Shown here piece by piece: positions 57,077 through 64,000 of a DNA stretch of 64,000 bases. Source of the DNA: Amycolatopsis alba DSM 44262 (GTDB lineage: Bacteria; Actinomycetota; Actinomycetes; Mycobacteriales; Pseudonocardiaceae); assembly GCF_000384215.1 (NCBI RefSeq), contig NZ_KB913032.1, positions 3,241,665-3,305,664 of the forward strand, written 5' to 3'. The notes beneath the pieces were generated by a model that made no database searches, was not told where the DNA came from, and worked only from the letters and a program-made list of their open reading frames with translations. Position 1 is the first letter of the stretch. Every line of letters begins with the position of its first letter. A program made the position numbers and the translations under genes.

Positions 57077-59899
57077 TCACCACCGTCGGTCGATCACCTG
57101 GCCCGTGCTTCGGTTCCAGGTGACGTAGCCGCCCTGGAAGCTGTTCTGGCGTCCGATGAGGATGGTGAACTCGTCCGTCGTCGGGTAGCGCAGGTACGAC
57201 CGCTCCCAGCCGAGCGCGGCCCAGCGCTGCCGGATCGCCCCGTAGATCGCGTGCGAGTCGGTCGACGGCGTCCAGTAGACCGAGCCCGCCTTCGTGAAGT
57301 GGTTGAACCGGCCGGCACCGTCCGGAGTGGAGGTCTCGTCCGTCGTGGGATAGCCGAGCGGACCCGTCTCCCAGCCGAGCGCCTCCCATCGGACGCGGAT
57401 CCGGCCCCAGATCGCGTGCGCGTCGGTCTGCACCGTGTAGTAGATCGACGCGTTCTTGCTGAAGTGGTTGAACCGGCCCGCACCGTCCGGAGTGGAGGTC
57501 TCGTCCGTCGTGGGATAGCCGAGCGGACCCGTCTCCCAGCCCAGCGCCTCCCATTTGACCCGGATCCGCCCGTACACCGGATGCGCGCCGGTCGACGGCG
57601 TCCAGTAGATCGAGGACCGCAGGGTGCCCGGCCAGTCCGGGAAGTGGTTGAAGCGGCCGGTCCCGTCCGGGGTGGCGGTCTCGTCGGTCGCGGGTGGACC
57701 GAACTTCCGGTGCCCGCCGAGGCCGAGATACTTCGCCAGGATCTGGCCCTCGATCTCCTTCACGCCGGTCTCGGTGCTCCAGTAGAGCCTGCCGTTCGTG
57801 TACGGCCGGTAGCGCACGGTCCCGTCGGTGACCTCCGGCCCGGTCGGCGCGCCGAGCCGTTGCCGCAGCGCGGGTTCGTCGCGGTAGCGCTTGTCGATCG
57901 GGGTGAGGTAGTTCGCGGCCATGGTCAGGTCGTGCGCCGGGACGGTGATGGTCACCGTGCGCGAGGTCCGCCCGTCGGACCAGTTCGCGAACGTCGAAGC
58001 ACCGTCCGCGGCGATCTCCTCCGCCACGACCTCGAACGTCGCGCCCTCGGTCACCATCGCGGTGCCGACCCCGCCCTCCGCCGGGATGCCCAGCGCCGCG
58101 GGAACGTTCGAGGTCAACGTCAGCCGGTGCTCACGCGGCATGGCGACATAGGTCCGGCTCGACGTCACCCCGGCACTGTCGGTCACGCTCGCGGTGATCT
58201 CGACCCGTGAGTCCTGATGGTCGGTGAAGGGCGTCGTGAGCACCGGGCCGCTGCCCGGCGGACCGGGATGCGCGTGACAGGTCGCCTCTTCCGGGCAGTG
58301 CCGGATCAGCGTGGTCCAGCCGACCGGCAGGACACCGTCCTCGGCGTCGGTCGCCACCGCGCCGACGACGACCGGTTCCCCGACCGCGAAGGTCCGCGAG
58401 CCGGGATCCGTCAGCACCAGCTCCGGCGAGTGGTTTCCCGGCACCACGACGACGTCCGTGCCGTCGGAGGCGCCGAGCCGGTCGGTGACGGTGAGGCGCG
58501 CTGTCGCCCGTGTGACTCCGGTCCCGTAGGCATGGCTCACCCGGACGCCGGCCTGGCTCGTGCCGTCGCCGAAGTCCCACTGGTAGGTCAGCGGATCGCC
58601 GTCGAAGTCGTAGGAGCCGGTGCCGTCGAAGGTCACCGTCCTGGTCGACGGGTCGGTGCTCGACGTCGCCACCGCGACCGGTTCCGCGTTCGTCCCCGGA
58701 TAACTGAGCCGCCGCAGGTTCCCGGTGTGGATGTCCGCGTACACGATGTCGCCGTTCGCCGCGGCCGCGAACTTGACCGGGCCGCCCACCCCGGTGAACT
58801 TCGGCGGCCGTTGCGGCGGCTGGACGAGCCTGCCCTGGCTGTCGTAGGTCATCGTCCAGATCTTCTGCGTGACGTAGTCGCCGAAGAAGAACGCGCCCCG
58901 GTATTCGTCCGGATAGGACGATCCACTGTAGACGATCCCGGCGGTGACGCTGTTTCCTTCGTCGGCGCCGGAACCGTGGTGGTAGGCGGTGATCGGCGGC
59001 GTGTTGACGACACCCGCACACCCCGCGAGCCCGGAGTACCCCGGTGTCGGGGCGTTCCCTTCCCAGCAGGGCCAGGCGTGGTTCGCCCCCGGCTTCACGA
59101 CGTCCACCTCTTCCCAGGTGTTCCAGCCGACGTCACCGACCACCGGCAGGCCGAGGCGCGGATCGAGGGAGAACCGGAACGGGCTGCGGTACCCGCTGGA
59201 GAAGACCTTGGAGCGGTTCGAATCCGGTGCCGACACGGAGTAGTACGGGTTTCCGGGGACACCGGCGCCGTCCGGGGTGACGTGCAGGATCTTGCCGTAG
59301 AGCTGATCGAGGTCGAGAGAGCGCAACGCGCCCGGATCCATCCTGGTGAAGTCGGCGGCGTCGCCGATGGAGATCCACAACGTCCCGTCGGCCGCCGCGA
59401 CAAGTCCCGTGACGCCGTGGACGTCGTAGAAACCGGGGAGATCGACGAGCACCCGTTCGTTCGCGAGGCCGGTCGGGACGTCCGTGCCGGTCACCGTCCA
59501 GCGCGCCACCCGCATGGTGAACGCGCCGCCGCTCGTGTCGAACGACCGCGCGAGATAGATCTGGCGCGACGTGGCGAAATCCGGGGCGACGGCGAGGCCG
59601 ACCAGGCCGAGGTCACCGCCGGCGTGGACGGGCAGGGTCGCCAGCGTCCGTGCCTGACCGGTCACGGGCACCCAGGCGACCTTGCCGCTCTTGCCGGTGC
59701 TGAGCACGGAACCGTCCGGCAGGTAAGCGAAATCGGTCAGGTCGAAGGCGGCCTGACCGCTCGGCTGGTCACGCAGGACGAAGCCGGACGGCAGAGTGGG
59801 CACCCCGGTCGCTTCCGGAGCGCCCACCCATCCAGGGAGAAGCAGGAGAGAAATCGACAGTGCGGCGAAGGTGTGAGTGAGTGCCCGGCTCCTGGTCAT
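57077..59899 (-). CDS. Secreted PQQ-type sugar dehydrogenase with PKD and LGFP repeats, paralogue
   Basis: 940 residues with the same order as its neighbour: signal peptide, propeller domain (FAYLPDGSVLSTGKSG; HGVTGLVAAADGTLWISIGD; GYRSPFRFSLD), PKD (YQWDFGDGTSQAG), Ig-like domain with HCPEEATCHAHP, five LGFP repeats. Most residues align without large gaps, so it is a tandem duplicate lying 85 bp upstream on the same strand. Two LGFP repeats share almost identical 165-bp DNA units near 57.31 and 57.48 kb (GRIRVKWEALGWETGPLGYP), suggesting recent unit duplication. May be co-transcribed with the paralogue. Confidence 0.88.
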   Translation of the reverse strand: MTRSRALTHTFAALSISLLLLPGWVGAPEATGVPTLPSGFVLRDQPSGQAAFDLTDFAYLPDGSVLSTGKSGKVAWVPVTGQARTLATLPVHAGGDLGLVGLAVAPDFATSRQIYLARSFDTSGGAFTMRVARWTVTGTDVPTGLANERVLVDLPGFYDVHGVTGLVAAADGTLWISIGDAADFTRMDPGALRSLDLDQLYGKILHVTPDGAGVPGNPYYSVSAPDSNRSKVFSSGYRSPFRFSLDPRLGLPVVGDVGWNTWEEVDVVKPGANHAWPCWEGNAPTPGYSGLAGCAGVVNTPPITAYHHGSGADEGNSVTAGIVYSGSSYPDEYRGAFFFGDYVTQKIWTMTYDSQGRLVQPPQRPPKFTGVGGPVKFAAAANGDIVYADIHTGNLRRLSYPGTNAEPVAVATSSTDPSTRTVTFDGTGSYDFDGDPLTYQWDFGDGTSQAGVRVSHAYGTGVTRATARLTVTDRLGASDGTDVVVVPGNHSPELVLTDPGSRTFAVGEPVVVGAVATDAEDGVLPVGWTTLIRHCPEEATCHAHPGPPGSGPVLTTPFTDHQDSRVEITASVTDSAGVTSSRTYVAMPREHRLTLTSNVPAALGIPAEGGVGTAMVTEGATFEVVAEEIAADGASTFANWSDGRTSRTVTITVPAHDLTMAANYLTPIDKRYRDEPALRQRLGAPTGPEVTDGTVRYRPYTNGRLYWSTETGVKEIEGQILAKYLGLGGHRKFGPPATDETATPDGTGRFNHFPDWPGTLRSSIYWTPSTGAHPVYGRIRVKWEALGWETGPLGYPTTDETSTPDGAGRFNHFSKNASIYYTVQTDAHAIWGRIRVRWEALGWETGPLGYPTTDETSTPDGAGRFNHFTKAGSVYWTPSTDSHAIYGAIRQRWAALGWERSYLRYPTTDEFTILIGRQNSFQGGYVTWNRSTGQVIDRRW

Positions 59900-60021
59900 C
59901 GGCGCTTCCCCGGTTTCGACGTGTCATGGCACGTCGCCGGGGAAGCCCGCGTTATTGCCGCCAGGAGCTTTCATTTATCTCAAAGCAATCGAACCGCAAT
60001 GATCGTCACGCGGCGGAGCGA

Positions 60022-60678
60022 TCAGGCCACGACCTGCACAACGTCGCCGCTCTGCAGGGTCGTGAAGTACTTCTGCGAAGCCGCCGCGGACAGGTGGACG
60101 CAGCCGTGCGAGTACACCGAGAGGCTGCCGGTGTGGAAGGCGATCCCCGGCAGGAAGAACACCGAGTTCGGCATCGGCGCGTCGAACTCCTTGGAGTGGT
60201 AGTTCTTGACCTTGCCCGTGACGTGGAAGACGCCGGTCGGGGTGACGTGCCCCTTCTTGCCGGGCAGCTGCTTGACCGGGCCGTAGATGACCTTGCCGTC
60301 CTGCAGCAGCCACGTCTTCAGCGCGGAGAGGTCCACGCAGGCGCTCACCCCCGGCGAGGCCAGCGCGGCCTTGCACGGTACGTCGGTGGCGTTCGCGGCG
60401 GGCTTGACTTCCGGTTTCGGCGTGGGCTTCGGCGTCGGCTTGGGCTTCGAGGGTGTCGGCTTCGGCGATGAGCTGCTGCTGCTCGAGGGCTGGGACGACG
60501 TGGTCGGCGCGGCGGACGAGGAGGTCGGAACCGGCGCGGACGTGGTCGTGGTCCCGCCAGCCGGGTCGCCCTGCGCGACGGCGCCGCCACCGGGCGCGCC
60601 ACCGCCGGAGTTGCCGGAACACGCGGTCAGCACCAGTGCCGTGGCCAGTGCGGTCACCCCCACCAGGAACTTCTTCAC
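60022..60678 (-). CDS. L,D-transpeptidase (YkuD) lipoprotein
   Basis: 218 residues. Lipobox LTAC (Cys20), then a Ser/Pro-rich linker (about 40-95) and a YkuD domain. Catalytic motif SHGCVHLS with Cys and His. It would make 3-3 cross-links in peptidoglycan or attach proteins to the wall. VPCKAALASPGVSACVDL has two cysteines that may pair. ATG 60678. Located 121 bp downstream-facing of the sugar-dehydrogenase start. Confidence 0.9.
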   Translation of the reverse strand: MKKFLVGVTALATALVLTACSGNSGGGAPGGGAVAQGDPAGGTTTTSAPVPTSSSAAPTTSSQPSSSSSSSPKPTPSKPKPTPKPTPKPEVKPAANATDVPCKAALASPGVSACVDLSALKTWLLQDGKVIYGPVKQLPGKKGHVTPTGVFHVTGKVKNYHSKEFDAPMPNSVFFLPGIAFHTGSLSVYSHGCVHLSAAASQKYFTTLQSGDVVQVVA

Positions 60679-60772
60679 AACCCTTACCCCCGATTGTCCG
60701 TGGTCCGTCTGACATGGGTAAAGACGGAACTCACCGGTCCGGGGTTGTTGATCGGAAGGTCACGATCACATC

Positions 60773-61657
60773 TCAGGGCACGCGGCCGACGACCCGCGCG
60801 TACATCCGGCCCGGATTGGCGCCTTCGTCCAGATACCCCGGCAGCGGCGGCAAGTCCCGCGCGAACACGGCCAGCCTGCCGAACAGTTCGTCCGCGTCGG
60901 CGGGGCGTCGTTCCGGATCTTTCTCCAGCAGATCCGCGAGGAGCGCGTTCAGTCCGTCCGGGACACCGTCCACTTCGGCCGGGCTGTCCTTGACCTGCTT
61001 CTCGAACACCGCGTACGCCGTCGGACCGGTGAACAGCTGCCTGCCGGTCAGCATTTCGTGCAGGACACAGCCCAGCGCGTACAGATCGCTGCGCGGTCCG
61101 GCGATGCCGCGCTGGATCTGCTCGGGCGCCATGTACGCGGGGGTGCCCAGGATCTGCCCGGCACGGGTGAACTGGGCGACGTCGGTCTCGCGCAGCATCG
61201 CGAGCCCGAAGTCGAGCACCTTCACGCTGCCGTCGGGACACAGCATCAGGTTGGTGGGCTTGAGATCGCGGTGACAGATGGAAAGCGCGTGCGCGGCGGA
61301 CAGCACGGCGCAGGCCTGTGCCGCGATCGCGGCCGCCCACGGCACCGGCAGCGGCCCGTGTTCGGCGGCGAGATCGGCGACGGTCACGCCCTCGATGAAC
61401 TGCATGACCTGGTACAACCGCTCGTCGTAGGTGCCGAAGTCGTACAACGTCGGCGCGCCCGCGTGTTCCAGGGTGGCGAGGATCCGCGCCTCGCGGATGA
61501 AACGCTGTTCGAGTTCGGCGTCCGGGCCACCGGGAAGCCCGAGGAACTTCACCGCGACGCGGCGGCCGAGGTGCCGGTCGTGGCCCGCGTAGACCGCGCC
61601 CATCCCACCGCGGCCGAGCGGCAGCTCGTCGAGTTCGTAACGGTCCGCGATCAGCAC
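60773..61657 (-). CDS. Soluble Ser/Thr protein kinase (Pkn-like)
   Basis: 294 residues, almost only a kinase domain: Gly-rich loop LGRGGMGAVY, VAVKFL (ATP Lys), ICHRDLKPTNLML (catalytic loop), KVLDFGLAM (DFG) and AYMAPEQ. No membrane span or extracellular sensor, unlike PknB. GTG 61657 overlaps the TAG of the upstream methylase gene (TAGTG), so translation is coupled. Hence kinase level follows methylase level. A PP2C phosphatase is divergent nearby. Confidence 0.93.
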   Translation of the reverse strand: MLIADRYELDELPLGRGGMGAVYAGHDRHLGRRVAVKFLGLPGGPDAELEQRFIREARILATLEHAGAPTLYDFGTYDERLYQVMQFIEGVTVADLAAEHGPLPVPWAAAIAAQACAVLSAAHALSICHRDLKPTNLMLCPDGSVKVLDFGLAMLRETDVAQFTRAGQILGTPAYMAPEQIQRGIAGPRSDLYALGCVLHEMLTGRQLFTGPTAYAVFEKQVKDSPAEVDGVPDGLNALLADLLEKDPERRPADADELFGRLAVFARDLPPLPGYLDEGANPGRMYARVVGRVP

Positions 61658-63315
61658 TAGTTCTCCGGCTTGAGCTGTCCTTCGGTGAGTCCCGCCAAGC
61701 CTAGTCTCACCAGCTCCAGGCCCGATTCCGCCGCCTCGCGCAGGGCGTCCTCGAAGGCGGCGAGCCGGGTGAACGCCTCCCCGTGGGCCCGCTGGGCTTC
61801 GATCGGCAGGCGCGGGATCCGGGTGCGCCTGAGGTCGATCCTGGTCGACGAGGTCGGTGCCAGCGCCCCGGCCGCGCGCAGGCAGCCGGCGAGGAACGCG
61901 GCGTCCAGCCGTTCGGGATCGACGCGGTACTTGGACATCGTCGGCTCCGCCGCGAACGAAGCTCCATTGTGGACATACGCGGGCACGGCGGGCGACGCCA
62001 GGACGTCCCCCTCCTCCACCGTTTCCGGCACCGTGAGGACACCGGACTTCAGCAGCTCTCCGATCGTGGTGAACGCGGCCTTCCCGCCGGACACCGCCAG
62101 TGACGGCAGTTCCGGCCGGATCCCCTCGAAATGCCGCCGCACTTCGAGGAAGGCCTCGCCCGCGTGTTCGTTTCGTGCCTGGTACCGGGCCGGGGAAAGG
62201 TCGATCTCCTCGTCGAGCAGGTCGATGATCCGGACCGCGCCCGGCACCTCGGCGCCGCGCAGGTGGTCCCGCCACTGTTCCTCCACGGTGGACGGATCGG
62301 CCAGCAGGAGCAGTCGGGACGGCGGCCGCTCACCGGGTTCCGGCCGCCGCAGCAGCCAGAGATCCGCCCCGCCGACCGTCACCACCGCGCGCAAGGCCCC
62401 GGCCCGCAACAGGTTCCCGCGGATCCGCCGTCCGGTCCGGCGCCCGGCGGCGGCGGGCGGCATGCGGATCGCGACCAGCCCGCCGGGTTTCACATGCGCG
62501 AGACAATGCTGAACCCAGGCCAGTTCCGGTTCGCCGCGCGGCGGCTGGCCGTACTCCCAGCGCGGGTCGCCGACGAGTTCGTCGTAGCCCCACTCCCGCT
62601 CGTTGAACGGCGGATCGCAGACGACGGCGTCCGCGAGGAGCCCCTCGAAGGAGTCCGACAAGAGGGCGCCCGCGCCGTACATCTCCATGTCCGCGCCCGC
62701 GAGCAGCAGCCGGTGCGCGGCGATGCACGAGGTCGTCATGTCGTCGACCTGGCCGAGCAGCCGGGTCCCGCCGGAGGCGAGGAGCAGGGTCCCGAGCCCG
62801 CACGCGGGATCGAGGACGACGCCGGGATCGGGACCGATGAGCCTGGCCATCAAGGCGGCCACCGGCTCCGGGGTGACGGACAGCTGACGGGAGTGCGCCT
62901 CGACATAGCGTTCGCACAGGAACTCGAGAGCCTCGCGCGCGCCCCGTTCCCCGGCGAAGCGGTCCAGCAGTTCGAGCAGCTCGGCGTCGTCGTATCGGGG
63001 CGAGAAGGTCCATTCCTCGGCACCTCGCCGCGACAGGAAGGTGGCCACCCGGCCGACCCGGTCGCCGAGCGACAGGTCGTCGCCGAGGTTCCGCAGCCGC
63101 TGCCAGACTCGGTCACCGAGCGATATTTCGAACGGTTTGCCGCGCTCACGCAGCCAGTTTTCGACGCCGACCAGGGAAAAGAGGGGGCTCGACGCCGTCC
63201 CGCCGACGGGCGGCGGAAAATCTCCGTAACGTCGACGCCAGTTGCTCACGGCGGCGCGGCCGACACCGGCGATCCGGGCGATGTCCGCCGCGCTCACGGC
63301 GGCTTGCTCCTCCAT
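61657..63315 (-). CDS. HTH-N6-adenine DNA methylase with S-subunit-like tail
   Basis: 552 residues. N-terminal HTH (VSAADIARIAGVGRAAVSNW, about 7-30). SAM motif LDPACGLGTLLLA (168-180), catalytic motif IV DPPF (234-237), the N6-adenine class. The tail from about 400 resembles a half HsdS target-recognition unit: LRRTRIPRLPIEAQRAHGEA then a helical LEL...GLAGLTEGQL end. No endonuclease is visible. ATG 63315. Translationally coupled to the kinase. I consider it an orphan or signalling-associated methylase; DNA recognition is unproven. Confidence 0.85.
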   Translation of the reverse strand: MEEQAAVSAADIARIAGVGRAAVSNWRRRYGDFPPPVGGTASSPLFSLVGVENWLRERGKPFEISLGDRVWQRLRNLGDDLSLGDRVGRVATFLSRRGAEEWTFSPRYDDAELLELLDRFAGERGAREALEFLCERYVEAHSRQLSVTPEPVAALMARLIGPDPGVVLDPACGLGTLLLASGGTRLLGQVDDMTTSCIAAHRLLLAGADMEMYGAGALLSDSFEGLLADAVVCDPPFNEREWGYDELVGDPRWEYGQPPRGEPELAWVQHCLAHVKPGGLVAIRMPPAAAGRRTGRRIRGNLLRAGALRAVVTVGGADLWLLRRPEPGERPPSRLLLLADPSTVEEQWRDHLRGAEVPGAVRIIDLLDEEIDLSPARYQARNEHAGEAFLEVRRHFEGIRPELPSLAVSGGKAAFTTIGELLKSGVLTVPETVEEGDVLASPAVPAYVHNGASFAAEPTMSKYRVDPERLDAAFLAGCLRAAGALAPTSSTRIDLRRTRIPRLPIEAQRAHGEAFTRLAAFEDALREAAESGLELVRLGLAGLTEGQLKPEN

Positions 63316-63392
63316 CGCCGTATCGTAGCCGACAGTTGACCTTTCCAGCCCTATGTTTGTGAACTCAGTACACAACTGCTTTACTGGGGACC

Positions 63393-64000
63393 ATGAGGTA
63401 CACCCTTCGGTACGCCGCCGGCTCGGACATCGGGCAGCGTCGCCAGGTCAACCAGGACTCGGTCTACGCCAGCGCGAGGATGCTGGCGGTCGCCGACGGC
63501 ATCGGCGGCCAGCCGCACGGCGAGGTGGCCAGCGCCGAGGCGGTGGGCGTCCTGTCCCGGCTCGACCTGGATCTCCGCGGTTTCGACCTCGCGGAGGTCG
63601 ACCTGTTCGAGGTGCTCTCCGGCGGCCTTCGCGCCATCGACGACCGGCTGGCCGCGACGGCCGAGGAACAGCCCGAGACCCACGGCATGGGCACCACTCT
63701 GACGGCCCTGCTGTTCGACGGCGCGCACTTCACCGCCGTCCACATCGGCGACTCCAAGGGATACCTCCTCCGCGACGGCACGCTTCAGCGCTTCACCCGC
63801 GACCACACCCTCGCGCAGGCCCTCGCGGACGACGGGCGCATCGACCCCTCAGAGGTCGAGGGACACCCTCGCGGCTCACTTCTGATGAAGGCCCTTCTGA
63901 GCACCGGAAGCGGCGAAGCGGACATCTGGGCCTTCGACGCCGCCCCCGGCGACCGTCTTCTCCTGTGCTCGGATGGGTTGACGGCAACGGTTGTCGAAAC
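63393..64000 (+). CDS. PP2C-family Ser/Thr phosphatase, 3' end cut by window edge
   Basis: Reading from ATG 63393 gives MRYTLRYAAGSDIGQRRQVN, the metal motifs QDSVYA, ADGIGGQPHGEVAS (Asp-Gly), GMGTTLTALL, HIGDSKGYLLRDG and CSDGLT. About 202 codons are in the window and no stop is reached. PP2C (PstP-like) removes phosphates placed by Ser/Thr kinases, so it opposes the kinase 1.7 kb away. Divergent from the methylase by 77 bp, giving a shared promoter region. Confidence 0.9.
   Translation, partial: MRYTLRYAAGSDIGQRRQVNQDSVYASARMLAVADGIGGQPHGEVASAEAVGVLSRLDLDLRGFDLAEVDLFEVLSGGLRAIDDRLAATAEEQPETHGMGTTLTALLFDGAHFTAVHIGDSKGYLLRDGTLQRFTRDHTLAQALADDGRIDPSEVEGHPRGSLLMKALLSTGSGEADIWAFDAAPGDRLLLCSDGLTATVVE

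Noticed and set aside
54346..60202. Long plus-strand open frames (925 and 661 codons) opposite the sugar dehydrogenases
   Set aside because: Val/Arg/Asp-rich shadows that mirror the duplicated minus-strand genes.
60773..64000. Complete Pgl/BREX type 2 system
   Set aside because: The methylase is about 550 residues rather than over 1100, the kinase is a bare domain rather than a PglW-size protein, and no PglY or PglZ is in view.

Overview
The window is high-GC actinobacterial DNA. Protein signatures point to the family Pseudonocardiaceae, most likely Amycolatopsis: mycobacterial-type lysC-asd, leuA, dnaX-ybaB-recR, GAF-ANTAR proteins, PstP/Pkn-like signalling, LGFP-repeat envelope proteins, and palindromic intergenic repeats built on GAAAGTGGCTTTC and GTGAAGGCCTCC. 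The genus is an inference. Gene density is high, genes often overlap by ATGA, and there are no rRNA or tRNA genes, no CRISPR array, no insertion sequence and no prophage. This is ordinary chromosome with several regulatory modules.

Layout. 0-4 kb: partial rtcB, an M48 membrane protease and a repeat-helical protein. 4-6.6 kb: the aspartate-pathway operon lysC-asd, with an in-frame beta-subunit start. 6.8-10.4 kb: nitroreductase, MFS efflux pump and divergent XRE/MmyB-type regulator. 10.4-15.1 kb: two divergent GAF-ANTAR proteins next to a CheB plus CheR-PAS pair with no other chemotaxis genes. 15.2-17.1 kb: leuA with a leucine-rich leader peptide and hairpin. 17.4-23.4 kb: small divergent regulator/enzyme pairs (peroxiredoxin/TetR, LysR/EamA, SDR/CGNR), an Erm-type rRNA methylase with its own short leader peptide, and an NAD(P)-binding protein. 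23.5-29.4 kb: a complete oligopeptide ABC transporter operon. 29.6-36.9 kb: an envelope-glycan cluster (P-loop kinase, DUF2304, two GT2 glycosyltransferases, DUF6541 membrane protein, flippase, UDP-GlcNAc 2-epimerase family). 37.6-42.8 kb: recR-ybaB, a cell-wall amidase, dnaX, a methyltransferase-like protein and the SRP RNA. 42.8-49.9 kb: PLP dehydratase, two two-component systems, a DUF5666-like anchored protein and a frameshifted twin-P-loop ATPase. 50-53.8 kb: deazaflavin oxidoreductase with TetR, a second TetR, and 3-hydroxyacyl-CoA dehydrogenase. 54.2-59.9 kb: two tandem 940-residue secreted sugar dehydrogenase/PKD/LGFP proteins. 60-64 kb: an L,D-transpeptidase, then a Ser/Thr kinase translationally coupled to an HTH-N6-methylase with an S-subunit-like tail, and a divergent PP2C phosphatase cut by the window edge.

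How they connect. Three themes recur. Divergent regulator/enzyme pairs share intergenic inverted repeats. Biosynthetic and resistance genes (leuA, erm) have leader peptides with overlapping hairpins. Convergent gene ends are packed with large palindromes. One 342-bp spacer of that kind is duplicated, inverted, 36 kb away, and the second copy carries the last codons of the peroxiredoxin gene. The least explained system is the methylase-kinase-phosphatase group at the right edge.
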